DNA of 64,000 nt. Origin: Saururus chinensis. Its lineage: Eukaryota; Streptophyta; Magnoliopsida; Piperales; Saururaceae. Below the pieces are notes generated by a model. That model had not been told where the DNA came from, made no database searches, and worked only from the letters and a program-made list of their open reading frames with translations. The DNA is taken from contig CP141147.1 in the NCBI GenBank assembly GCA_035235625.1, positions 12,947,001-13,011,000 of the forward strand. Direction: 5' to 3'. Position 1 is the stretch's first letter. Each line of letters begins with the position of its first letter. A program made the translations under genes and the position numbers. This document shows, piece by piece, positions 46,690 to 58,293 of this stretch.

Positions 46690-48125
46690 TGTTGTTATGT
46701 CTAAAACAAAACTATGAAGAAGTCAAATTCAGATTTGTTTTACTTGCCAATTGTAGTAGACAAGGTCGATCCACAGGGAAAGCCTTGTGCAACAAAGAAA
46801 ACTATTACGAAAAAAAATAAAGAAAGGAAAAATTAAGAAAGAAAGAGTAGAAGAGTATTGAGGCAATATAGAGTCAAGAAATCAAGATGAGAAAATACTA
46901 AGGCATTAAGGATCATTGTACCATCTAATGATGTTCTTCATGTATCATGTTATCTCAGTTACAATCGAATGAAAATTCTATCTAACCGGAATATATGAAC
47001 ATTAAAATTAAAATTAAAGATAGAAAATACTTTGGATAGATGAAGGATAAAAATAATTGTTTCTTAAATATTTTATGCATCCAAATCACAAAAGATCAAA
47101 AAAGAGAGCCTTTAAGCATCTTATGTATCCAAATCACAAAGAAACAAGAAAAAGAACAATATTAAATAAACATCACTTCAAATAAATAATACTTACTTGA
47201 AACCATTGATGAAACATGAATTGAACTCCATTAAATTGTTACAAATCTCCTCTAGCCTTAGCTTGAGAGCTTAGAAAGCCATTACAATAAAACTAAAAAT
47301 AAAAATACAAAAGTAAAGAAGAAAATAGGAGAAGAGAGCTTCAAAGAGGAGGGGATTATTCATCTATCACGTCCACCCCTCTATTTATAGGAATAGAAAG
47401 GGTTGCTTCAAAGAGGAAAGTGAAATCATATCTCTAGATTGCATCCTGATTAATTGCCTGATTGGTTGCTTCTTTGGTAATGATTAGATACTAAATAAGT
47501 CCATGATTTATTTAGCAAATAAGTATCTTTGAATCTTCCTTTAGTTAACCAATCAGCCTCGTTGTCTTTCCTTATGTGTATCAATCATAATCAATGAAAA
47601 TATTCTTCATGTGCTGGCCTCGGGTTAGTTTACTAGCTCTCTTTTTGCATACCGAATTCGGCCCATGAATCTTCAGAATTTAGAATTTCTTCCTGAAATA
47701 TCATTTGTAGCTATGGAAATCTTCTTTCCAATGCCACCAGAATCGTATCCATCTGAATTATATATAAAAAGATATGATTGTAATACTAAGGCTCTATCAA
47801 TCTGTCCGAATCAGCCTCTTTCCTAATTTAGTCTTCTTCATACAAATCTCAAATCAAATGGGTCCACAAGGTTGTGTTCGACCATTCCATGTATGTTTAG
47901 ACTATTAGGAGCCTATTCTTGACTTTGAAATAGCTTTTGGTAGATGGGCTTTTCTTCCTCTTCTACTTAGATCCTGTTAAAGCCTGTTTAGACATATAAA
48001 CTCAATTAAGGTCCAACTAACTTATTCAAAACATAAATAGCCCAAATCAGCAATGAATTAACACAAAATAGGATTGCAATTCAAAATTTAAAAACATTTA
48101 ATTGAACATTATTTTAGTGCATCAT
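46690..48125 (-). repeat. Solo LTR, family B, reversed, nested in the Reina-like integrase
   Basis: TGTTGTTATGTCT...TTAGTGCATCA, 1436 bp, the reverse complement of the 9709-11120 LTR. Flanks TCTGG (46685-46689) and TCCGG (48126-48130) make a 5-bp TSD with one mismatch. TATA box near 47390 on the minus strand. Only one LTR and no internal region are present, so it is a solo LTR. Confidence 0.9.
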
Positions 48126-49047
48126 CCGGGAGGTGGCGAAGCTTCATGGTATGCCTCGTACCATTGTTTCTGATCGTGATCGTATCTTCCTTTCTCAGTT
48201 TTGGCATGAGTTCTTTGCCTTACAAGGTACGTCCCTTCATATGAGCACTGCTTATCACCCTCAGTCGGATGGGCAGACGGAAGTAGTTAATCTTTGTTTG
48301 GAGCAATACCTGCGGTGCTTTACGATGATGTAGCCTCGCCGTTGGCTGCAGCTTCTTCCTTGGGCGGAGTGGTCTTATAACACTACATATCACATGCGCG
48401 CGGGCTTCACTCCTTTCGAGGTGTTGTATGGCCGCCCTCCACCTACACTTTTGTCGTATGTCCCTCGTCGTTCTTCTGTGGCTGAGGTGGATTATATGCT
48501 CCAAACCCGTGATGAGGTCTTGTGTCAATTGAAGATGAATCTGGCAGAGGCTCAGAACCGGATGAAACAACTCTATGATGGCCGCTGTACTAATTGGGAG
48601 TTCCAAGTCGGTGACTTGGTTTATGTCTCTGTTTTACCACAACGCCAAACTTCTTTGTTCCAGCCCGAGCATTCCAAGCTTGCTCCCAGGTTTCATGGTC
48701 CATATCCGGTGGAGGCTCGCATTGGTCCGGTTGCTTACCGCCTAATTCATTGGTCCATCTTGTGTTCCATGTGTCCCGTCTTCGCAGGTTTGTTGGTGAC
48801 CGGACGTTGGCTGTGGATGCTTCGCCTCCGCCTTTGATGGGTCCTATTTTGCCCTCTGACCCAGCCCCTGCGTCTGTGCTTGAGAAGAGGCGGGTTCGTT
48901 GTTTGGGTCGCATTGTTACTGAGGTTTTGGTTTCTTGGCGGGGGCAGCCGTTGGAGGATGCGATGTGGATGTCTGATGACGATTTCTTGGCTCGTTATCC
49001 AGCATGGTCGCCTTGCGGACAAGGCGACTAGCGGAAGCATGGTGGAG

Positions 49048-49391
49048 TGTTGTGCACGATTGCACATGATGCTCAGACTGACTCTCTTATTGTTACTTTA
49101 TTGCACTAAACTATTTAATTGGTATTGTAGTCTTTTATTATCATACTTGTTGGTTCAGTTGGTGGTCTAGGATAGCCGACCCACTGATAGGAATATATTG
49201 TATGAACCAGACCGGTTTGGTTCAGCTAGTTCAGTTCCCTAGGAGGGTCGTCTCCTATATGGGGCAGCCTTGGCTCTTGTTTCCAGTTTATGCAATTTGA
49301 GATTTTCAGACTTCTCCCCTTTCTTCAATATTTCTTCCCTTTCCCTGCACAGTTCTCCTAGGTACCGATTGTGCCTGCATTGGGCACATCA
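49048..49391 (+). repeat. 3' LTR of the Reina-like element
   Basis: TGTTGTGCACGATTG...TTGGGCACATCA, 344 bp, followed by GTCGC and CACTA-type repeats. Pairs with the reversed LTR at 42283-42626. Confidence 0.9.
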
Positions 49392-49889
49392 GTCGCTAAT
49401 GTGTATTAGCGATGATTTAAAACAGTCGCTACTGCTTATGTCGCTAATAGTCTAACGTTAGCAACGTTTAGATAAGCATCACTAAATATTATATTTTTTG
49501 CGTTGCATAATTATGGTCGCTAATATGTAAATATTAGCGACGCTTATAATTAAGCATCGCTAATAGTTATGTATTAGCGATGCTTGTGTATGCGTCACAA
49601 ATAATAATTTTTTTTAAGAAAAATTAAAATTTTGAAAAAAAAATAAAAAAATAGTTTATATCGACGCTTGTATGAAGCGTCGCTAATCAAAAAATAGACT
49701 AAAAAATTATTTTTCTATTAGCGACGCTTTTTAAAACATCGCTAATATGTAAAAATAATATAGAAAGTCTTTAGTGACGCTTTCCAAAAGTGTTGCTATT
49801 GACTTCAAAATTTATAAACAAATAGCCCACCGGTGGTGGGAGGGCGACATCGGGGGATACTAAGGTGTCTGTGGGGGGGGGGGGGGGGG
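49392..49889 (+). mobile_element. CACTA element C3, internal part
   Basis: About 430 bases of TTAGCGACGC-type repeats, then a GC-rich core start (CACCGGTGGTGGGAGGGCG) and a run of 17 G at 49873-49889. It follows the Reina-like 3' LTR directly. No transposase frame. Confidence 0.7.
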
Positions 49890-49894
49890 TGACT

Positions 49895-50088
49895 TTGAGT
49901 CCTTGTCCCACTAGGACTCTCTCCCTCTTTTAATTCCTAGTTCTTTTAGGACTTCTAATTCCTAGTTCATTTAGGACTCCCAACTCCTAGTATGTTTAGG
50001 ACTCCCAACTCATAGTATGTTTAGGACTCCCAATTCCTAGTATATTTAGGACTACCAACTCCTAGTATGTTTAGGACTCCCGAGTCCT
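49895..50088 (-). repeat. Antisense fragment of the 3.2 kb LTR family, 26 bp periodic
   Basis: Seven or so copies of TAGGACTCCCAACTCCTAG-like units. The block is the reverse complement of 19255-19385 (ATGTACTAGGAGTTAGG units), so it is a piece of the same LTR family with an expanded repeat. Confidence 0.75.
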
Positions 50089-50130
50089 ACTAGCAAATAT
50101 GGTATAAGGCATATAAAATAGATATATATT
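50089..50130 (-). repeat. Reversed head of a family A LTR
   Basis: TAGCAAATATGGTATAAGG and TAAAATAGATATATATT are the reverse complement of 53864-53905, the sequence on the other side of the MULE. Both flanks of this MULE are therefore inverted copies of the same LTR segment. Confidence 0.7.
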
Positions 50131-50959
50131 GAGGAATTTACCGAAGTAGTCTCCTACTTTATTTAGTCAAATAACCGAAATGTGAGCAAGTTTCTAGTTT
50201 TTACCAAAGTAGACTTGCTCATGTGGGAACTTGTAAGTGTGTGAAGGAATTTTACTTAACTACCCTCTTCTTCACTATTTGACAAGCCGATGGGAAAAAT
50301 ATGCCAGATCGGTTGCTCAGCCCAGGAAAAAGATGTCTTCTTCTTCTTCTCCTATAAGACTTCATCTCACAGTGATTTTTCCTCCTCCTGGGTAGGTTCT
50401 TCTTCCTCATATTTCTGTTTTTCCAGTTTGCTTCATCTTCTATGCTTCTTTTCTCTGGGTCTTTACATCTTCGAGCTGCTTCATCTTCTCTGCTTCTTTT
50501 CTCTGGGTCTTCACATCTTTGAGCTTCGAAGACCTAGTAATTTATTTCCCTTCCACCAAGTAGATTGGTTTAGGTTATTTCAGATGATGAAAAAGGTGTT
50601 ATCCAATGAAAATGTTATTTTGGGTTGGTTATATCTTGGACATTACGTAGTTTTTGCTAGTAAGATTTTCTAGATAACTGGAAAACTGGAAATTGAAAAA
50701 TTGGGACACTAGATCATTGAAATACTTGAAAAGTAGAAAACTAGATTACTGATATGATATGAGAAGAGTATGGAAAGGGACACAAAAGGTTTATTGTGTG
50801 TTTGGGACGTCCATTGGGATGCAAGTGGTAGGAAATATAATTTTGACAATGCGGAAACAAAACTAATTTAATCACCTTTCAAGTTTTTCATTTCAATTTT
50901 CCATGATTTACGTTTTCCAGTTGTCCAATTTTTTAGTTTTCCCATTTCCAGTTTTCTGG

Positions 50960-51541
50960 TTTTTAAGTTTGATAGTATGTGAGTTTTCTAGTTTTCCCTT
51001 TAACACATGGATTATTCTAGTTGATGCAGGCATATATATATAGGGTTCCTCCCATTTTTCTTCTTATGTTGTGAAGCTAATTTAGGCTTTTTTAGGATTT
51101 TTGTTCATATGTTGTTTCGAAAATTATCAAGTTTTCAATTATCTTGTTTTTTAGTTTTATAGTTATTCAGTTTTATAGTTTTTTTGTTTTCCAGTTTTTT
51201 AGTTCTCTAGTTTTTTAGAAATGTTGCATCTGTAGGAGATGAAACAAGAGACATATACTATAACACAAAATAAACAATCTAATCACTGACCCTAATTCAC
51301 AAAATCATCCACCCAGCCCAATGTGAGTACCCCACTAACAACAAGCGAATATGAGATTCAATTCTCACATGGATAAGTTTTCCAGTTTGACAGTATGCTA
51401 GTTTTCCAGTTTTTCCTTTAACACATGGATTATTCTAGTCGATGTAGGCATATATATAGGGTTCCTCCCATTTTTCTTCCTATGTTGTGAAGCTAATTTA
51501 GGCTTTTTTAGGATTTTTGTTCATATGTTGTTTCCAAAATT
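50960..51541 (+). repeat. Direct repeat of about 155 bp inside MULE M2
   Basis: 50970-51130 and 51386-51541 are near-identical, sharing AACACATGGATTATTCTAG, TAGGGTTCCTCCCATTTTTC and GTGAAGCTAATTTAGGC in order. They are separated by about 255 bases. Confidence 0.85.
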
Positions 51542-52007
51542 GCTTATTTGTGTGAACCATGATTTTTCCTCTCACCACTCCCGAAATTACTCATTTGTGC
51601 CAAAATATGAGATAATTCTTTTAGAACAAAATAACAAATGTGTGAGTAAACAAGACAATAGTAATTTAACAATAATTCTCTGATTATCGTCGCTTAGGTT
51701 CCCTACTACATCTCTAGAATTTAACGTATCACTGCCAAATTTAGATCTATTATCATCCCACTCCCTAATCAAACTGCATCCTGCCCACCCTTCATCAATC
51801 TTGAACACATGACATCCTTGATTTATTAAGCTCACTTTTCCTATTTCCCTTACTAGCAAAAACTACGTAATGTCCAAGATATAACCAACACAAAATAATA
51901 TTTTCATCAGATAACACCTTTATCATCATCTGAAATAACCTAAACCAATCTACTTGGTGGAAGGGAAATAAATTACTAGGTCTTCGAAGCTCAAAGATGT
52001 GAAGACC

Positions 52008-53441
52008 TGATAAGTATGAAATATATATATTTTATATGCCTTTTTACCTTATTTGCTACTATAGATTAGGTTAACTTAGAGTTAGTTATGGTTTATATAG
52101 ATTAACTTTGATATTAATATTTTAGTTTTGTTATTAATTAATTTTGGGAGTTATTAGTAGTTTTAGAATGTATTTGAATCAAGTTGGGATCTTAATTATA
52201 TTCTACATGTTTAAAATGTGATGTTTTCATGCTTTGTTGGTAAAATGCGCTTATCGAAGTACTTGGACGATGCTTAGAATAATTCAAAATAGTCTTGACA
52301 TGCTTTAAAGTGATTTTGACATCTTTTTAGAGTTATAAACAAGTTGGAAATTAATATGAACATTAAAGAAAGAGCTTAATGAACAGAAAATGGATTGTCG
52401 AGAAAAACTGTAAAGATTGCAGAAACAGTGTAGCCGATCAAATGGGGCGTTTTAAGGATCAAATGGGTAAACGTGATTTTGGAGAAATATGCAGTATAGG
52501 CATTCGAACAGGCATGCAGGGCATTCGAACGGGATAACGCACTGTTTCCTTCTTTAAGCCAATTTCGATTCATTTTCATATTGGACTCCTTTCTATGGTT
52601 CTTATGCCTATATAAAGATATATTTGGCTCGAAATTAAAGGATTCGAGTAGATTTTCTGGAGAGAAAAAGGAAGAAGAAGATGGAAGAGAACTCAAAGTT
52701 TTTAATGGAGATTCAAGTGCTTTATTCTACAATGGAAGGCTGGACTTTTCTTTTACTTAGGAGTTGATGAAGCTATAGATAAGTTTCAGTATCTTTTCTT
52801 TTTAATTTAGATCTCAGTTGTGAATTATGACAATTGTATGATAAGGATTTCCTTTTAAATGGAAGAGCTTTTCATATTTATTCAAATCTATGTTGATTTA
52901 TTGTCTTGTAGATGATAGATTGATGTGGTTTTGATATTTACATCAATTATAATTTCTATGATTTAGATGAGATAGTCATGCAATAGTTTTAATGTTCAGA
53001 TAATTAATAAATTGGATGAGTTATACTAAGATTAGACAAATCATGCCTATAGCTAGTTTAGTGTAGATGATTCGTACTATTGTCGAAGATAGTTCATGCC
53101 ATGAATTTAATTAATGATTCTTTCTGAAGTAATTCTAGCTTGTAGCTAAGAATACTTATTTATATTCACACTAGATTTAGATTAAAAATTAAGGAATTGT
53201 TATCGTTCTATAGTGGGTTCGATTTCCAAAGTAAATTCCATCATATTAATCTTTTGTTTTTAAAGTAGTTGATTCCTTTCTTTTGCTTAATTTAAGTTTA
53301 AGTTGTTTTTAGTTTTTAATCAGCAAATTCCTCTTTAGATTTAGTAATAATTCATCCGTCCTTGAGGTTCGACAACCCTTAAATACTTATCCTAGTACAA
53401 TTACCTTATACACTTGCAAAGGGTTTAATCATAAACGATCA
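52008..53441 (+). repeat. Solo LTR, family A, nested in the right arm of MULE M2
   Basis: TGATAAGTATGAAAT...AAACGATCA, 1434 bp, flanked by AGACC at 52003-52007 and 53442-53446. TATA-like GCCTATATAAAGA near 52605. Repeated CGAACG-containing motifs near 52500-52530. No internal region, hence solo. Confidence 0.9.
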
Positions 53442-53863
53442 AGACCCGGTGAAAAGAAGCATAGAAGATGAAGCAGCTCGAAGATGTGAAGACCCGGAGA
53501 AAAGAAGCAGAGAAGATGAAGCAGCTCGAATATGTGAAGACCCGAAGAAAAGATGCATTGAAGATTAAGCAAACTGGAAAAACAATTAATATGAGGAAGA
53601 AGAACCTACCCAGGAGGAGGAAAAATCACAGTGAGATGAAGTCTTACAGGAGAAGAAGAAGACATCTTTTTCCTGGGCTGAGCAACCGATCTGGCATATT
53701 TTTCCCGTCAGCTTGTCATATAATGAAGAAGAGGCTAGTTATGTAAAATTCCTTCACATGCTTACAAGTTCCCACGTGAGCAAGTCTACTTTGTTAAAAA
53801 GTAGAAACTTGCTCACATTTCGGTTATTTGACTAAAGTAGGAGTCTACTTTGGTAAATTCCTC

Positions 53864-55270
53864 AATATATATCTATTTTACATGCCTTAGACCTTATTTG
53901 CTAGTATGGATTAGGTTAATTTAGAGTTAGTTATGGTTTAATTATGTTAAGATAGATATTAATATTTTAGTTTAATTATTAATTAAATTATTAGTAGTTT
54001 AAGCATGAATTCAAATCAAGTTGGGATCTTAATAATATTGTATATGCCTAAAATGTGAAGTTTTTATGTTTTGTCAGTAAAGTACGCTTATCGAGGTATT
54101 TGGAAAATGTTTGAATAATTCAAAACACTCTTAACATACTTTAAAATGATTTGGACAACTTTCTGGAGTTACGAACAAGTTGGAAATCAATAAAGACATG
54201 AAAGAAAGAGCTTAATGAACAAAAATTGGACGTGAAACTTAACAGAACTATCAAGATTGAAGAAACAATATATCTAATCGAATGGGGCGTTTTGGAGATA
54301 AATCAGGTAAACATGATTTTTAAGAAAAAGACAATATAGGCGATCGATCGGGCATGTAGGGATAACGCGCAATTTCCTAATTGTAGCCAATTTTGAGTCC
54401 TTCTCATATTAGATTTCTTCCTATGATTCCTATGCTTATATAAAGACATATTTGGCTCTAAATTAATGGTTTTCAGGAGAGGTTTTGAAGAGAAGAAAGA
54501 AGAAAAATATAGAAGATTATTTAAAGCTTTCAATGGAGATTAAACAGCTTTCTTCTACAATGCAAAGCTAGATTTTTTTTTACATAGGTGTTGATGAAAC
54601 TATAGATAAGTTTTAGTTTCTCTTCTTTTTAATTTTGATCTCAGTTATGAATAATGATAATTGTATGATAAGAGTTTCCTTTTTAATGGAATAGCTTTTC
54701 ATGTTTATTCAATTCTATGTTAATTTATTGTCTTGTTGATGATAGATTGATGTGATTTTGATATTTACAACGATTCTAATTTCTGTGATTCTGATGAGAT
54801 GGTCATGCAATAGTTTTAATGTTTAAATAATTAATGAATTGGATGAGTTATACTAAGATGAGATGAGTTATGCCTATAATTTAGTTTAGTATAGATGATT
54901 CGTGTTATTGTCGAAGATAGTTCATGCCATAAATTTAATTAATGATTCTTTCCGAAGTAATTATAACTTGTAGCTAAGAATACTTGTTCATATTCACACT
55001 AGATTTAGATTAATGGTTAAGGAATTGTTATTGTTCTATAGTGGATTTGATTTCCTAAGTAATTTCCATCATATTAATCTATTTCTTTTAATTTAGTTGA
55101 CTACATCTTTTGCGTAATTTTAGTTTTAAGTTCTTTTTAGTATTTAATCAATAAATTCTTCTCTAAGATTTAGTAATAATTTATTCGTCCCTGAGGTATG
55201 ACAACCCTTAAATACTTATCCCACTATAATTACCTTGTACATTTACAAAGGGTTTAATTGTAAACGATCA
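53864..55270 (+). repeat. Family A LTR interrupted at its head by MULE M2
   Basis: From AATATATATCTATTTTACATGCC to AAACGATCA at 55270 it follows the family A LTR throughout. The first bases of the LTR are not present beside it. CACTA-type sequence follows directly at 55271. TATA-like CTTATATAAAGAC near 54435. Confidence 0.8.
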
Positions 55271-55374
55271 GTAGTGATGCATACCATTATGCGTAGCTAC
55301 TACATAAGGTAGTAGCGACGCATACAATTATGTGATGCAACTACAATTTTAAAAAAAAAACCTTAAATAAAAGA

Positions 55375-55670
55375 GAAAAGGGAGAGAGGGAGATAAAAGA
55401 AAAGAGAGAGAGAGAGAGAAAGATGGGAGAGAGGGTGAGGAGAGAGAGAGGAATAGAGAGAGAGAGAGATGAGATGAGGGGGAGAGAGAGGGTAGAGATA
55501 GAGAAGAGAGAGAGGGAGGAGAGATAGACGAGAAGATAAAGAGAAAGAGGGGAGAGAGGAGAGAGGGTAAGGAGAGAGAGATGAAGAGAGGGAGAGATTG
55601 AGGGAGGAGAGAGAGGGAGAGAAGGGAGAGAGAGGAGAGGAGAGGAAGGGAGAGAGAGAGAGAGAGAGAA
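55375..55670. repeat. GA-rich polypurine tract
   Basis: Nearly pure GAGAGG/GAGAGA tract of about 300 bases inside reversed CACTA sequence. Confidence 0.9.
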
Positions 55671-55934
55671 ATGAGAGAAATAGGGGAGGAAAAAATTTTA
55701 ATTATAAATTTTTTTAAAAATTTTGTTAATAAAATGTATAGTAGCGACACATACTGTTCTGAGTCGCTACACATAATGTTATGCATCACTACTACAATTT
55801 TTTTTTTAAAATTAATAAAAGAGAGAAAAGGGAGAAAGAGGAGAGAGAAAAGAAGAGAGAGAAAGAGGGGAGAGAGGGTAGAGAGAGAGGATGAGAGAAA
55901 GAGGGAGGAAGAGAGAGAGGAGATAGTTATACCA

Positions 55935-56820
55935 CTAGTATCTAAGGGTGGGTGAGTAAGTTCATGCTTAGTAGGTCGAATTAAGTTCTACAAGTATGGT
56001 TCATGAACACCTTACTTTTGATAATAATTTCAAGAAAATTTATTTAGAAAATATCAAATTTAAAAAACAACCGATCATAGAATGTCATGATACCTAATAA
56101 CTTACACCTGCACTCATGGGGCAATGGGAGATAGAAGGAAAGAGATTTTCTCATGATATCCTAGTTCCTGTGTGTGCCAAAGCCAAGTGTGTCAATATCA
56201 AGAATCTTCATCATGATAATTCCCAATTTCTAGAAATAATGAACTACCCAGATGGTACTAGTACCCAAAACATGAAAAATTTTATTTAAAAGAAAATAAA
56301 TATTCAAAACAGAGTTTCTTTAAAATAAGTTGAAAAGAATCTTTAATAAAACCCCAATGAATGAAAATAAAAGCAGAAGTTTAGAAATTAAGACCACCCA
56401 TCTCTAATGGTCTTGGGTATTCGTAGCAAAAGCACTTCCTTAAGGTTTTCTCTACAACTAGTCAACGCATGAAAAGTACCACTCTAGTGTGTAGAACACC
56501 CTCGATTTAGCTAGGTACGGTTTTTGAACAGACCTAAACGAGTTTAAAATAACTTAGAAACAGTAAAAGTAAGAAGAGGGTTATAGTAGTAAAAGCACTT
56601 CCTTAAGGATTTCTCAGCTTTAGAGTAGTAAACACAAGAAAATAACCCCTCCTGTGCATAGAACACCATTTATTTAGCTAAGAACGGTTTTTGAACAGAC
56701 CAAAATGAGTTTAAAATGGCCAAGAAACAATAAAAGTAAGAAGAGGAAGAGGAAAATGGGGTGTGAATTGTCTTTCACACCCCCTCCCCTTTAAATAGCA
56801 TGGGAAGGTGGTTCCATGGA
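55935..56820 (-). repeat. Degenerate LTR-like repeat, antisense copy 3
   Basis: Lies inside a GA-rich tract and matches 1-1100 and 7000-8015 in block order. It contains an internal tandem duplication (AGAACACC...TTAGCTA...CGGTTTTTGAACAGACC twice, near 56485-56540 and 56655-56710). On the minus strand TGCTATTTAAAGG at 56789-56800 is a plausible TATA box. Confidence 0.5.
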
Positions 56821-57796
56821 GAGGAGAGAGAGAGAGAAGAGAGAAAAAAGGGGAGAGAGAAAGAAGGCAGAGAGGGTAGAGAGAGATGAGGATAGAGAGA
56901 GAAAGAGGAAGAGAGAGGGGAGAGAGAGACTGTAGCGACACATACTTTATGTGTCGTTAATAACTAGTGTATTCGCAACGCATATATTATGTGTCGCTAA
57001 TAACTAGAGTATTAGCGACGCATATATTACCTCTGTTTACATAGAGGGGAAGGAGGGGGGGAATGGCGAGATAGGGGGGTGCGGGAGGGAGGAGGCCAGG
57101 GGCCCTCCCCCATTCACAACCAACCAAGCCCGGCCCCCCTCGCTCCTCGCTCCCTGGTCCCCCAGCCCCCAGGGAGGGGGTGGGGACAGGGAGAGAGGAG
57201 GGGAGCGAGAGGGAGGAGGGCTCACTACCTGCACGCTTTTTTTAAAAAAAGGTTAGGTTTTATGCATCGCTAATAATATCTTTTTAAAAAACATTTTTAT
57301 AGTAGCAACACTTATCAAGCGTCGCTAATAATGCTTCATTAGCAACGCATATCATATCATTATGCATCGCTAATAATATATTTTTTTAAAATTATTATAG
57401 GAACATTACCTATGCATAGTTTAGTGTAGTTAATAAGATATATTAGCGACGCTTATAATGATGCATCGCTAATAAGCTATTTTTTAGTTTTTTTACATAA
57501 TATTAAATTATTAGCTACACATAATTACGCGTCGCTAGTAACCAATTATTAGAGATGTATAGAACTATGCATCGCTAATAATTTAATATATTGATGCTTG
57601 ATTATGTGTGGCGAAAGCAAAATCATTAGTGATATAAATATATGTCGCTAATGTTAGACTTTTAGCGATGCTTTAAGTTAAGCGTCGCTAATGCGCAATA
57701 GCGACTACAGTTTTATCGACACATGTAGCGATGTTGTTTATGCGTCACTAATAATTGCAGTACTACTAGCGATGTTTTTTGAGTTTTGTTGTCATC

Positions 57797-58293
57797 TGGT
57801 GTGGACAAGTCACAACAAGCAAAAAAAACTTCATCATCTAATGGCTAGATGAGGCAGTACCTATTGGGTGAAATCAAGTTATGCCAAAGCATGCATTACA
57901 TGGAATTATCTAAATTGTGGTGTAAACAATGTAAAGCATCATAGAAAGAACTGAAACATTTGTCACAATTAAGTTTCATGGATGGATACAAGAGTAAGTC
58001 CCCTTGGAGGTGAAGTGTCAACAAGGTCTTGATAGATTGTGTTGGGAGAGTGTCATGAAAGATTAAAGAGTAGTGCTCATGACATGGATGATTAAAAAGT
58101 AGTGCTCATGACACATGCTGGGGAGCACATGTGTTGGTGTGTTTCATACTGGATGTGATACGTTGCGGGAACTACCAACAACGATGCACAATATGTGTAC
58201 ATGTGTGATGGAACCCCTTTCTATAGTGGAATTGTGCCATGTACACTTCTCACTTTGAGAACAAGCATGCTAGTGCATATATGCATTTCTTAC
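57797..58293. other. Unassigned DNA between CACTA C0 and a reversed LTR
   Basis: About 500 bases without a credible gene. It has a short direct repeat around AGTAGTGCTCATGACA (58067 and 58098). By position it may be the remainder of the Galadriel-like 3' LTR (26150-26754) displaced by the CACTA nest. There is no second LTR copy in the window to confirm this. Confidence 0.35.

Larger units (their letters stand above)
44545..49391 (+). mobile_element. Reina-like chromovirus, 3' half with nested solo LTR
   Basis: Encodes the end of protease and RT ([40 protein letters not shown] near 45340). RNase H (TDASDAGLGAVL, then VDALSR near 46095) and integrase (HEGVFRTYKR, CDICQRTKA, SMDFVEALP, VVVDRLSKYAHF) follow, then a chromodomain-like end (VLVSWRGQPLEDAMW near 48925). 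A 344 bp LTR closes the element at 49048-49391. A family B LTR lies inside integrase at 46690-48125. Reina assignment rests on the short LTRs and the chromodomain style, so it is moderate. Confidence 0.8.
50131..53863. mobile_element. MULE M2, non-autonomous, long terminal inverted repeats, with nested solo LTR
   Basis: Left arm 50131-50664 (GAGGAATTTACCGAAG...) and right arm 51849-53863 are inverted copies. Without the nested LTR the right arm is about 576 bp, longer by roughly one 48-bp unit (GAAGATGAAGCAGCTCG) repeated within the arms. The first 130 bp match the Ulp1 MULE termini. The interior of about 1.2 kb has periodic TTTTCCAG repeats and a 155-bp direct repeat but no transposase or Ulp1 domain. 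A 90-codon minus-strand frame at 51587-51859 is unrecognised. Confidence 0.8.
55271..57796 (-). mobile_element. CACTA element C0, left part (reversed)
   Basis: GA-rich tracts (55370-55670, 55810-55925, 56820-56930) are followed by TTAGCGACGC-type repeats, a GC-rich core (57040-57240) and more repeats, ending GAGTTTTGTTGTCATC at 57796. The order GA tract, core, subterminal repeats is that of C4 read backwards, so this is the left part of a reversed element. The terminus is degenerate, but the following TGG matches TGG before 26755. An antisense LTR-like copy interrupts it at about 55935-56820. Confidence 0.55.

Noticed and set aside
50290-50673. 127-codon frame with repeated LLHLLCFFSLG segments
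   Set aside because: Lies wholly in the MULE M2 terminal repeat, and the protein repeat simply reflects the 48-bp DNA repeat. No homologue recognised.
53468-53746. 92-codon Lys/Arg-rich frame
   Set aside because: The same terminal repeat read from the other arm, so not an independent gene.
55349-55955. Frames over the GA tract
   Set aside because: Same artefact as at 38654, in the opposite orientation.
57037-57273. Pro-rich and Gly/Arg-rich frames near 57.1 kb
   Set aside because: GC-rich CACTA core with frames on both strands and no domain.
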